Positions 35,159 to 45,219 of a stretch of 64,000 nucleotides of DNA are shown here, piece by piece. The first letter of the stretch is position 1. Every line of letters starts with the position of its first letter. A program made the position numbers and the translations under genes. The stretch comes from Turnera subulata. Its lineage: Eukaryota > Streptophyta > Magnoliopsida > Malpighiales > Passifloraceae. A model generated the notes under the pieces. It was not told the DNA's origin and made no database searches. It saw only the letters and a program-made list of their open reading frames with translations. Location: assembly GCA_028386065.3 (NCBI GenBank), contig JAKUCV010007834.1:62001-126000 (forward strand). The letters run 5' to 3'.

Positions 35159-35420
35159 CTAGGCCCCAACTCAGAGGTTAGTGATGAAAGAACTGCCCTT
35201 TTGAGTTCTTAAGACCTCTTTTCTACATATATAGGGCTGCCTTTTCCTTGCCAAAGTGTTAACTTAATTAATTGCTCAATCATGATCAGTGTTTTCGCTT
35301 TTAACTCCATACGTAAGGCTTGCTCTTGTTGATGCCATTCATAGCCCCTTGTTACAACTAACCAATGATGGCTTATAAATTAGGCAGCCCTAAGGCTAGC
35401 ATTGCAGTAGAGAAAAAAAG

Positions 35421-35862
35421 ATGCCCTTTCGCAGGAGTAGAAACGCTAGACTTGGCCATCCTCGTAGTGAGCCTGAGATGGCACACCAAGCTTTGAAAGA
35501 GAGGACAATAGCTTTTATACCTACAAGAAAAGCTTGATGGTCTATGGACTGGCATATTAAGGAGCTTCGAGAAGAGAATGCCTCCTTGAAGGATAAAGTT
35601 CGGGAGAGCTGAAAGAGAAGGTTGATTTATCAATGCCTGAGACCGACTACCTATGTAGGTGGGTAGACTACCTCAAGTGGAGGATTTATGAAGCGGAAGA
35701 TGCTCTACTCCAAGCCCAATTGATTAACCTCCAAGCTTAGGCGGCAGTAGTGCCTTTTCAAGAGCATGCCCCGATTGCTCTTCCCAGGAAACCCTGCCAG
35801 TGCCACCACTTACTACTGAAGTTATCCCAGCCATTCAGGACATAGCTCTTGATGATTTTTGA
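35421..35862 (+). pseudogene. Remnant of an antisense extra ORF of a Tat-like element
   Basis: The plus-strand frame starts MPFRRSRNARLGHP at 35421 and runs through EMAHQALKERTIAFIP to a stop, then WHIKELREENASLKDKV, which has heptad-like Leu/charged spacing suggesting a coiled coil. After a frameshift it continues LKEKVDLSMPETDYL and YEAEDALLQAQL. It lies downstream of the integrase end of the minus-strand Tat-like element and in the opposite direction. That is the known position of extra antisense ORFs in Tat-lineage elements such as Grande. It is decayed, and its function is unknown. Confidence 0.55.
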
Positions 35863-36055
35863 GAGACTGAAGATCTACTAATGGACTCACCGAGTCCGTA
35901 AAAGATTATTTTGTTTTGAAGTAGTCTAGCTTGATTTTCTTGCTCTCTAGGTGGGATTTTCAAAAGATTTGTAATAAAAAATTTTAGTTGGAATAAAATA
36001 TGGTGTTTCTATTTGACGCAAGGACGTCTTGTCCCTTTAAAAGTAGACCAAAAAA
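35863..36055. other. Spacer between extra ORF remnant and tandem arrays
   Basis: AT-rich. Contains GACTCACCGAGTC (an inverted repeat, near 35885) and a TTGTAATAAAAAATTTTAGTTGGAATAAAAT-like stretch that could serve as a polyadenylation region for the plus-strand ORF remnant. Nothing else is recognised. Confidence 0.35.
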
Positions 36056-36455
36056 AGGCTAAGGTAGAAAATAGTCATACAAGTGAGGGTGTAAAAAACA
36101 CCCCTGCAAAAAGTATCCGTGTAAAAGTACCACGGCAAAAAGTACCCCTGCAGTTGAGGGTACAAACAGTGTCCCTGTAAAAAAGTACACCATCAAAAAG
36201 TATCTTGGCTTGTTATAAGTACCCCATAAAAAGTATCCCGGGTTGATGGATGTAAACAGTACACTGTAAAAAGTACCCCGACTATTGCAAAAAGTACGCG
36301 GTTGATGGGTGTAAAATTGTCGCAGTTGACAAGTGTAAGAAGTATCTCGATTGATGGGTATAAAAGTACCCCAGCAAAAAGTACACCGAGATGGGTGCAA
36401 AAAGTACCCCTTTTGACGGGTGTAAAAAGTGCCATGTTTGATGGGTGTAAAAGGT
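36056..36455. repeat. Tandem array with AAAAAGTACCCC units
   Basis: About 15 units of 20-35 bp built on GATGGGTGTAAAAAGTACCCC, several with GGGT/ACCC inverted repeats around the A-rich centre. The array lies in the 3' UTR of the minus-strand Tat-like element. Confidence 0.75.
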
Positions 36456-36529
36456 TCCCCTTTTGTTTTCAACTTTCCATTTCAGTCATCACTATTGCTA
36501 TACGTTTCCCTTTCTTTCCCGTGCTTGTG

Positions 36530-37045
36530 TAGGAGAAGCTTTTGCTCCTTGTTTGTATTTGTGTAGAGAAGGCTTTTGCTCCTGGCCTGCATCTTTATAG
36601 GGGGAGCTTTTGCTCTTGCCTAAATTTTTGTGCGGAGAGCTTATGCTTCTGCCTGAATCTTTTTAGGTGGAGTCTTTACTCAGACCAGATTTTCTGTAGG
36701 AGAAAATTTTATTTCGGGCTGAATTTTGATAGGAGGAGCATTTGCTCCAGCTTGAATTTTAGTAGGAGAAAGTTCGCTCCGGCCTGATTTTTTGTAGGGG
36801 AACGCTTGCTCCAGCCTGAATTCATATACGGGAGCATTGCTCCGCCCTGAATTTTTATAGGGTGAGCATTTGCTCCAGCCTAAATTTCTATAGGGGGAGC
36901 GTAGCTCCGGCCTGAATTTCTGTAGGGGGGAGGGTTTGCTCTGACCTGAATTTCTGTAGGGCAGCATTGCTCTGACCTGAATTTCTGTAAGGAGAGCGTT
37001 TGCTCCAGCCTGAATTTTTATAAGGGGAGCATTTGGATTTTCACA
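36530..37045. repeat. Tandem array of GGAGC-ATTT-GCTCC hairpin units
   Basis: About 15 units of roughly 33 bp, consensus TTTTTATAGGGGGAGCATTT then GCTCCAGCCTGAA. Each has a 5-bp inverted repeat GGAGC/GCTCC around four bases. Long open frames on both strands (36542-36787, 36680-37102) are repeat translations. In the 3' UTR of the minus-strand Tat-like element. Confidence 0.82.
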
Positions 37046-37249
37046 TGGTCTTGGCGAGTCATTTTGCTTAAGGCTTAAACTAAAAAAGCTTTCTTTATTC
37101 AATTTGAATGGCGGATGGCCTGTGAATCACTTATTTGCACAAGAGTAAAAAAGGAAACAAAGAAACAAGAATGGAAGACAAGAAGAAATTAAGCAAAAAA
37201 CTAGAAAAGAAGGAGCAAATTCTAAAAGGGAACATTAGGATTCTTTCAA

Positions 37250-37741
37250 TGCTAGAACTTATTCAAGGGTAGAACTTCTTCAGGTTGTCCATGTTCCACA
37301 TGTGTGGATGTAGACGCCCTGTCATCCTTGCTACTTCCTCATCTCCTGGAGCACCTACCTACGCCTCTCTGTCTGGGTGGGTCTCTGTGGCTACCAGAGC
37401 TTCCTCCATATTGATTTGATCCACAGTCTCGGCCATTAAATCATCTTCGTTCTCCGGGGTCTTTGCTACCCAGGCTTTCTTTAGATCTACATTATTTGTG
37501 GCAATTATCAAGGCATGGGTTTTGGTTGTAGTCACCAAGTTGGGAATTTCAATGGCCTCAGCATTAAAATGCTTCATAAACTCTCTCAATGATTCCCCCA
37601 ACTCTTGCTTCATCATCATAAGTGTCAAAGGCGTCATTGGTGGTATACCTCCCCAAATAATTCTTGAATTCCTTGCCAATCCTTTGTTGAGATTGATAAT
37701 CTACCTCTCTAATGGTCACCGCGAGTACACTTGGCCCGAGC
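37250..37741 (-). pseudogene. Tat-like gag fused to the integrase C-terminus by deletion
   Basis: On the minus strand, the gag distal half (GGIPPMTPLTLMMMKQELGE, then SLREFMKHFNAEAIEIPNL) runs from about 37741 to 37359. After a stop near 37355 the sequence continues GAPGDEEVARMTGRLHP and MWNMDNLKKFYP, then a stop near 37255. WN-x-x-NLKKFY is how Tat/gypsy integrases end. Protease, RT, RNase H and most of integrase are therefore deleted: a non-autonomous derivative. The gag N-terminal half is at 43898-43275, separated by an insertion. Confidence 0.7.
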
Positions 37742-38630
37742 GGTCTGTGTATTCCTCGAGCTTAGCAATTCTTGTACTTTCTTAGTTTCTATGGCTGCTG
37801 TCCCCTTAAAAAAAGGAGAAAAGAGATGAAAAAGACAGAAAATGAAAAAGAAAAATAAGCCTGCCAGGTTGAGAACCCTAAAGGGAGGTCTAGGCAAAAA
37901 TTAAGGCCAAAGGGAAAATGGGGATAGTAGCCAATGACAAAGAAGTATCCGCCACTTGACCACATTGCCCCTCTAAGTAAAGATTACTCATTAAAGATAG
38001 ATCAATCATTCAGCCATGCTCAGCCTTTCGGGCACGTCGTCTCCACCCATTTTTTAAGGGGTATCCACATCCATTTACTTTGCTTGATTAGACGATTCTC
38101 CTTCTATCCACAAACCTTTCAGCAAAGAATGCTCACCCTAGGGTTCTAGTTAAAATTTGAGGTGAGTAAGTTCTTAAGTTATTAGGAATCCTTCTATTTG
38201 GAGCTTTTGTGTTCTCGATGGGATGACTCACCTTCGTTTTGAAATTTCTTGACTTTCACCTTAGCTCAGATGATTTTCCAAGTTCATGCATCATATTAGG
38301 GACATTTTTACACATAATGTAAAAGTAGAGAGCAGTTGCATTCAAAAAGGAAAAAGAACAAAAACAAGAAAAGCACATCATAAAGGCGTAGGAAGCATTT
38401 GCATTCAGAGATGAGGATAGAGAGAAGAATCGAAAGAGAATAAGAGAGGAAGGAGAACATGTCATTTGTATCAAACACATAGAAACTAGGGGCATCCCCA
38501 TGCATTGAAAAGACAACACATTTTAGACATGCACATGCATCACGTAGACATAGGGCATAGATTCCTTGGACAAGGTAGATTTGGTTGAAGACGTTAGAAA
38601 TTCATCATTTTGTGTAGACTTAGATATCCT
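37742..38630 (+). mobile_element. 3' UTR start of an inserted plus-strand Tat-like element
   Basis: Non-coding and A-rich near 37800-37860, followed by the phrase GCCTGCCAGGTTGAGAACCC, GGGAGGTCTAGGC. These phrases resemble the region after pol in plant Ogre/Tat elements (recall from the family, not checked). The 5' boundary with the interrupted gag is somewhere near 37700-37750. Open frames at 38256-38519 have no recognisable domain. Confidence 0.45.
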
Positions 38631-38639
38631 AGAGATGTT

Positions 38640-39440
38640 AGCCGAAGGGGCATGGCCTGCCCATCTTGTAGACAGTGTTGATCAACGGACATGCCATACC
38701 CATATCTGATTCTAGCAGCAGACAATGGGGCATGTCGTGCCTCGCTTTTTGACTTGTCAAGTTGACACCACAAATTAGGGGCATGCTACCCCTCGATATG
38801 AGTTGAGTTTTTGGAAAATGGCACGGCGGGCGCAAGACATGATTCACTTTTTAGGGGCATGCTACCCCTCTTGCAAGATGATTTGGGGCGTGCTACCCCT
38901 TCACCTTTTCGATTGATCGGGCTGTGCTACCCCATTTGTGTGATTTGATTTTTCAGGGCATTGCCATCCCTTTTGTTTTGCATGGTTTTCTGGGGCATGC
39001 TACACTATTTTGTTACACTATTTTGTTTAACTCGATTTCCTGGGGCATGCTACCCCATGATTTGAGATGATTTTTTTCTTGGGGTATGCCACCCTGTATT
39101 TTGATTTGATGCTTCTCGGGGCATGCTACCCCATCTGTATGTTTTTCGGGGCATGCTACCCCTTGTGCAAGCTGGTTTTCGGAGGCATGCTACCCCTTCG
39201 TTTGATGTGACTATTTTCCAGGGCATGCTACCCCATGAATTGAGTTGATTTCGTTTTTCGGGGCATGCTACCCCACGATTTGAGGAGATTTTCGATTGGT
39301 GGGCATGCTACCCCGTGATGTAAGCTAACCATTGTGTGGGGATTGCTACCCTATGATGTGAGATCAATCATTAATCTAGGGGCATGCTATCCCATTGATT
39401 GTTTAAACCAAGAGACATGCTATCCTATATTTTTATTGTT
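38640..39440. repeat. Tandem array of GGGGCATGCTACCCC units
   Basis: More than 20 units with spacing of 30-60 bp. Core GGGGCATGCTACCCC (GGGG/CCCC stem), separated by phrases such as TTTGATTTGATTTTTC and GATTTTCG. Similar in core to the array at 180-785. Confidence 0.82.
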
Positions 39441-39589
39441 GAGTTGATGACTGATGCGAAGGCATAGCGTATGCCTTGGGGTGGAGCACCCCATGATTCG
39501 TAGAATCTTTTATCCCAGTGGATGCTGGAATAGACTTCCTGGGATGAGATGATTCGATTGTGATGAGGAGTAGAATGCCGATGGTGCAA

Positions 39590-40060
39590 AACAAGGTGAT
39601 GGCTGATAGTTTATGGGTTAGGCGTGTCCTTTCCTACACTGAGTTGACTTGTGGAGAAATAGTTACGGGTTAGTAGTGTCCTTTCCTACACTGAGTTGAG
39701 TTGTGAAGAAATAGGTTACAGGTTAGGCGTGTCCTTTCCTACACCGAGTTGAGGAGCATAGGTTACGGGATACGGGTGTCCTTTCCTACACCGAGTTGAG
39801 GAGTACAGGTTACGGGTTAGGTGTGTCCTTCCTACAGAGCTGAGGAGTATAGGTTACGGGATAGGGGTGTGCTTTCCTACACTTAGTTGAGGAGTATAGG
39901 TTATGGGTTAGGTGTGTCCTTTCCTACACCGAGTTGAGAATAGGTTACTGGTTAGGCCTGTCCTTTCCTACACCGAGTTGAATAAGTGTATAGGTTACGG
40001 GTTAGGTGTGTCCTTTCCTACACCGAGCTAAGATGAGCATAGGTTAAGGGTTAGAATTTT
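39590..40060. repeat. Tandem array of GGTTACGGGTTAGG...CCTACACC units
   Basis: About ten units of 40-48 bp: GGTTACGGGTTAGGTGTGTC, CTTTCCTACACC, GAGTTGAGGAGTATA. Each unit has a GGTGT/ACACC inverted repeat around TCCTTTCCT. It lies about 260 bp upstream of the 3' LTR. Confidence 0.85.
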
Positions 40061-40318
40061 GAACATTCTCTCCTACAGCGGGTCCAGTCGTGAGGCAACT
40101 ATTCCTCCCCAGTAGAGCACTATCCCCAACGAATATTAAGCGATGAGATGATTCCCTATTCCCAGTGGTATAATCCCGGAACATAGAATGTTCCAACACC
40201 ATCTTGGGTACACATATCGAGCATCAGTATCAGCAGTAGCAAAATCCTTCAAATTTGGTTGTTCTTCTTTTTGTTGGTTCATCTTCAGTTTTCTAAAGCC
40301 TCACCAATGAGGCGCGTC

Positions 40319-42166
40319 TGTGAACACCCAAATTTGACCCATGATCTTATTCTATTTCTTTGAATTATAATTGTGTTTATGTCTTTGATTGATGAGATGT
40401 TTTGATTGATGACATGAATATGTTTGTGATTTGATGTGGTAGAATAAGAGTATTTTGTTTGCTTATTTCTTTTTATTTATTTATTTTTGGCCTTTAATTA
40501 TTTATTTGATTTTGGAATTGGAAATAAATATTAAGTTTAGGCTGATAAAATATGGATACTCCAATAGTAGTAGCCCATTTAAACACATTACCTGCAGTCT
40601 AATTTATTCCTAATTTTCGTGCAAATTTAGGATTAAATATATATTTTTTCTTATTTTATATTTTTTTGGAGGTTTTATTGAAAATGGGGATAATTTTGAT
40701 GTGGGGTTGATAAAAAGGAAAAGTATTAGAGTGGGATACAAGTTTATGTTGTTTTCTAGGTCAGGGAATATTCTAGAGGGCGTGAAAACCAACTAGGAAT
40801 CAGATTGGAGGAAAAAAAGTAAGAAAAAAGGAAAAATTGTCCAGTCGGTGGCGGACATGGAAACATGACGGCCACCACTAGAGGACAAGGAAGAGATGAC
40901 CGTGAAGCCGTGACGACCGCCACAGCTATGGCGGTCGTCGCCTCTAGAATCTTCATTTCGCCTCTTCTTCCAATTTCTAGCTCTTAACCGTCAGATTTAG
41001 GGGTTCAATCTCAACCTTTAGATTAATAGGACGACCTCTTACCCCTTGAACACTACAAATAGAGAACCCCCCCCCCCCCCCCTCCCCCTCCCCCTTACAC
41101 GCAATTGAGGTACACATTAGAATTAGTCTTTACACACCTAAAGTCTTGAGTGTTTGGAGAAACCCTTGTTCTTTGAGCATAGGAGGAAAATAGAGGAGCT
41201 GATTTTCTGGAGCAATCTCAAGGAGTAGCAGCAGCCTGGTAGCAAGAGGAGATCAAGAGGAGAGCAAGAAGGAGGCCAATCAGAGCAAATCATTGGAGAA
41301 AAGAGTTCAAACCCGAGAGGAGCTTTCTTCCCTTTGCAGTCTCAGGCGAATCACGATATCTCGGGCTGTAGACATCGGATTGTTGCGTTCTTAGTGTCTC
41401 TGGAAAGATAAGAGAGAGATCTAAAACTTTGTTGTTGGCATCAGATGCTGCTTCGGCCTCCTTCAGCACCAGTTTTTGATTGAATTCAAGCCAAAAATCT
41501 ATTGAGAAGCAGAAAGCTAATAAGAGCGAGAGGAGGGCTTCAAGAGGTAACCCTAACCCTTTTAATCCGATTTTTGTTGTTGTGTTGTGTTTTTGTGATG
41601 CTATTGATGTTGCTTCTTTGTTTGTAGTGTGAATCACTGTTAGAACTACATGCCTTTGATCCCTGTCACACAGGTACATAGGTAGTCTCGATCTGAAAAC
41701 GGGATGCAATCCAAATTGTGTGTTTCTTTTCCTTTTATTATGTTGTCGTGATGTTATTGTTGTGTCGTTGTGTTGTGTTGTTGCTGTGTTGTTGTGTTGT
41801 TTTATGATGCCATATAAGAACTATGTGAGCTTTGGATTCGGTCGCCGGAGTACGTAGGTGGATTCTAGTGGTGGAATCTCAAGCTCAATTATGTGATTAT
41901 TTTCTGTTTTGCTTTTGTTTTCGTTTTGTTTTCTTTTGTATGTTGTTTGTGCATAAGGTATACTTTGATCTAAAATTGAAAACAATTTCGCCCCAATATG
42001 AATGGGTGCCTAACACCTTCTCATCTGTGACAAACACCCGAATCCTACATCTTTGGTTCGTTATGACCGGTTGCATCGGGTAATGGACGGATTCCTTAAT
42101 AAAATTCGGGTGGCAACTCCTTTGATGTAGTGAGGGATCAAATTAATTTTTGGTCGAGTCCTCACA
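40319..42166 (+). repeat. LTR of a plus-strand Tat-like element (copy B)
   Basis: 1848 bp, TGTGAACACCC to CCTCACA. Upstream is its own 3' UTR (arrays above), so this is a 3' LTR. Shares ends and the final 400 bp with LTR A, but U3 differs. Contains GGCGGTCGTC/GACCGCC palindromic phrases near 40905-40940 and a C16 run at 41067-41082 just after CTACAAATAG. Confidence 0.8.
41067..41094. repeat. Homopolymer C tract
   Basis: Sixteen consecutive C, then T, five C, T, five C. On the minus strand this is a G-rich run able in principle to form a G-quadruplex. It lies just downstream of the likely LTR TATA-like box CTACAAATAG. Confidence 0.85.
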
Positions 42167-43274
42167 ACCGCCGGGGCTAGGCGGACATGACTCCCAATTT
42201 CGACAGTTTTCTTCTTTTTTCCTTTTTTGATGATTCTGGGTTTCTACCATTAGATCTAGGAATTCAATCTCGACCCTTAGATGAAAGCCAGGACTAGGCA
42301 CCCTAAACACTATAAATAGGACCCCTCATACCGCCTCAAGCACACACAATTTCTCTATTCCCTCTCTATACACACATAAGCATAGGTGCTTGAAAGAATT
42401 CGCTCTTTCCAAGCTTAGGAACTCTAGTAAGGGCTGAGATTCTGGAAAAATCTCGTGAAAAGGAGTAGCAACAAGGTAGCGAGAGGAAAGCTAGAGAAAG
42501 GCAAGAAGGAGGCAGATCAAGGCAAATCGTTGCAGAAAGAAGGTGATTCCCGAGAGGAAGGTTCCAATGTGAGCAGTCCCGGAAGAATCATCTAGAGCTG
42601 TAGAAGTCGTATTATTGCATTCTTGGTATCTGTGGAAAGCTAAGAGAGAGATCTATGAGTTTTCTGATGACACCAGATGCTGATTCGGCCTTCTTTTGCA
42701 TCGAATTTCCGTTTGAAGTCGGGCCAAGAATATGTTGAGAAGTTGTAAGCACATATGAGCTAGAGGAGGGCTTCAAGAGGTAATCCGATCCAATTTTCTT
42801 GCTGATTGATTGCTGTGACGTGTTGTTGTTAAGATAATGATGATGCTGTGATTGAGATGTGATGCATGTAAGAACTACGTGAGCTTTGAACCCAACAACA
42901 GGGGGTACGTAGGCAGTTTCTAGTGGTGGAAACGCAAGCTTTATTTTAGTTTACTTTTCTGTTTCATTCTCAATTTTATGTTGTTTGTTTGTTGTTGTGT
43001 TGTTGAGGCATGCCTTGATCATCAATTGCACATGATTTTGCCCCAACATGGATGGGTGCCTAACACCTTCCCATCCATGACGAACCCCTTCGTCCACATC
43101 TTTGGTTCGCTGATTTGGTTGCCTTAAGGAGTCATTTGTTGCCTAAGATAGGTTTTTCCCTGAATTTTACCCTGTGATAAAATTCGGGTGGCGACTCCAA
43201 AGATGTTGGATGGTTAGAAGAAGGTGTAACGATAAGGTTAGGAGGCCTATTGAATCTTGGGTCTGCTACTCACA
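42167..43274 (+). repeat. Truncated Tat-like LTR (copy C)
   Basis: Starts ACCGCCGGGGCTAGGCGGAC directly at the end of LTR B, mid-U3. It has a TATAAATA box at 42311-42318 and the same 3' part as A and B, ending CTACTCACA. Immediately after its end the minus-strand gag of the host element resumes. The first few hundred bases of the LTR are missing. Confidence 0.75.
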
Positions 43275-43898
43275 ATACTCACAGTCCCTATGTATTGTTT
43301 GAGGTGGTCCCTTGGATCTGTATGCCCGTCATAAGTCTCTATGGAAGGGGCCTTATATTTTTCTAGTACCAGGGCTAGTCGGACTGCATCTGTAAGGGGT
43401 GAAACACCCTCCATCTCATTTCCTCTCGCCTGTCGGGTCATTTACTGTATATGCTACTCTATCATCGCCTTTACGTGCTGTTCTAACAGGGCACCCCTGT
43501 CACCCTTATGTTCTTCTGCTTCTCCTCTAGTGGGGCGTGCAGCGACAATTCCTGTTGTTGGCCGCTTTTCTCCATTAAGGAAAGATAGCCTAAGCTCTCT
43601 TCTAGCTCTTCCAACCTACCTCTATGTCGCTGTTCGGCATCCCCTATTAGGTTTACAGGTTGCAATTTATGAAGGCTAGCCAAATTTCATCCCAAAACTA
43701 CATAAATTCAGCTTGGGTTACAGTGTTAGGATTTGCTTGGTTTGTGGAGGTAGAAGCACCTCCATTACCACCAACAATGGGCACTATAGGTGTACCCCTA
43801 ACTCCGTCACAACCAACAATGGACACTATAAGAGTACCTCTTACTCCATCACCTTGGGGTGCGGACACAACGGTAACATCTGGTTGATTGGAGGACAT
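43275..43898 (-). pseudogene. N-terminal gag of the minus-strand Tat-like element
   Basis: Starts MSSNQPDVTVVSAPQGDG at 43898. A short in-frame duplication follows (GDGVRGT.IVSIVG / CDGVRGTPIVPIVG). A stop comes after AEFM near 43698. The frame then continues RLEELEESLGYLSL and, from 43441, VSPLTDAVRL and IETYDGHTDPRDHLKQY. The last phrase is the classic Tat/gypsy gag signature (YDG-x-TDP-x-x-HL). Broken at 43274 by LTR C; the distal gag lies at 37741-37359. Confidence 0.8.
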
Positions 43899-43913
43899 GG
43901 CTGTCTATTTTGT

Positions 43914-43931
43914 TCTCCACAGACGACGCCA
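43914..43931 (-). other. Candidate primer binding site of the Tat-like element
   Basis: The element strand reads TGGCGTCGTCTGTGGAGA two bases after the LTR end and just before gag. It resembles the TGGCGCCGTCTGTGGGGA phrase common at this place in plant Tat elements (family knowledge). The matching tRNA is not determined here. Confidence 0.5.
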
Positions 43932-43933
43932 TA

Positions 43934-44363
43934 TGATAAATCAAGGATTTGCCTGAAATGGGTTGGCCTTGCGTGACCTTGCCTTGGTGTTGTTAGGCCT
44001 CCAAAATAGTAAGATAAATGGACATCAGAGGTGTCTAGGGTGTGTGACCTTGGAGACTCTCTGATACCTAAGTCAGAACATGACTCTCTCTAATTGATAA
44101 TATAAAGAAAGGGGAGAAATGTTAGTTTTGTTGTGTGTACCTTTCACCAGGCTAGGGTTTTGCTATTTATAGGTATTTGGAGATGGGCTTAGACTTCTAG
44201 TTTAGGCAGTTGTGGACCTGGCCGCCCATATAGGTGTGGACCTAGACTTCTAGGCCAGGTGAATATGGATATGAGGCTTACATGTCACCTTCCTTTGGTT
44301 GTGTAGCCTTGCTATGTGTTGTCCAACTATGTGTAGCCGCCCCCTACTATGTTTATGTCATCA
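43934..44363 (-). repeat. 5' LTR of the minus-strand Tat-like element
   Basis: 430 bp. The element strand starts TGATGAC and ends TTATCA, with CTATAAATAG as TATA. Homologous over most of its length to 23739-24123 and 34773-35158. To its right are exon sequences of an MSL10-like gene starting ATGGG, so this is the right edge of the whole nested transposon block. Confidence 0.75.
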
Positions 44364-45219
44364 ATGGGTTTGGCCACGGTGAAGGTCTTACTTGTGTTCA
44401 CTTCTCAGCTGCTGCTTGTGGGTTTCATGTTCCAAAATACTTGCAAAACTCTTTGAATCCATCATTTCATCTTGCATCCCATCGATGTTGGCAATCGTTG
44501 CATCGTTGATGGTGTCCAGGTGAGCCTGAAGATTTTAGATACATTTGCCTTGTCGATCTAGAGTGGAATACCTATCATGGTCTAATTAACTTCATTGACT
44601 GATTGCGCAGATGATTGTTGAAGAGATGAATATCTTGATTCCCGTCTTCTTATTGTTTGGTACTGAGAAAACCTATTATCCAAATTCTGTTTTTCTCACA
44701 AAACCCATTAGCAATTTTCGTTGAAGTCCGGATATGGGAATACTGTAGATTTCACAATTGATGCTTCTATCAGTATTGATGACTTCAACGCTCTCAAGAA
44801 ATCTATACAAATGTAAGTAATTTATCTAAACCTTACCAACCAACAGATGATTATAGATACAACATTCAGTTGCCTAATTTGCTTGGAAACATATATAATG
44901 CCATTAATGTTGCAGGTACATTAAGAGCAAGCCAATGCATTGGAGCTCGAAGCACACTCTATTGGTGAAGGAGATTGAAACTATAGACAAGATGAAGTTG
45001 AAATTATGTGTTCAACACACCATTAACCATCAAAACTTTCTAGAGAAGAGCACTCGAACATCGGAACTTGTCTTCGAGCTAAAGAAGATTTTTGACAACC
45101 TTGGTATCAAGTATCATCTCCTTCCGCAGGAAGTACATCTTACACAAGTGAACATGAGTAATACTGGGGTCTACCAGTGTCATCTTGATGCTGTTGTACC
45201 GCTTAAAAAGAATATCTAG
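44364..45219 (+). pseudogene. MSL10-like mechanosensitive channel, 3' exons, disrupted
   Basis: Three exons are visible. 44364-44519: TTKV-like start ATVKVLLVFTSQLLLVGF and MFQNTCKTL. 44611-44812: MIVEEMNILIPVF, EKTYYPNSV, SPDMGNTVDFTIDA. 44916-45219: KEIETIDKMKLKLCVQHTI, ELKKIFDNLGIKYHLLPQEV. Introns have GT...AG ends and phases fit. These match the C-terminal MscS-like domain of plant MSL proteins, which are membrane channels opened by tension. Lesions: the upstream part is missing, replaced by the Tat LTR; frameshifts fall after KTL in the first exon; an in-frame TGA lies at 44722-44724 before SPDMG. The upstream gene portion, if it survives, would lie left of the transposon block, outside the window. 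Confidence 0.85.

Larger units (their letters stand above)
32522..35262 (-). repeat. LTR K, right copy, with SINE cluster and short Tat-like LTR inside
   Basis: Begins where the copia 2 target duplication ends and runs to AAGTGTTAAC at 35262. From 33171 on it matches 22091-24234. Outside the inserts it has no ORF of note. The phrase GGAAGGGGTGAGTCCACAGCTC near 32670 is typical of long chromovirus-type LTRs. The next sequence (35263 on) belongs to a different element. Confidence 0.6.

Noticed and set aside
36542..37102. Cys-rich and Ser/Asn-rich ORFs on both strands
   Set aside because: Both are readings of the GGAGC/GCTCC array.
39590..40060. Telomere-like GGGTTAGG repeats
   Set aside because: The motif occurs once per 46-bp unit and is not a tandem run of the plant telomere heptamer TTTAGGG.
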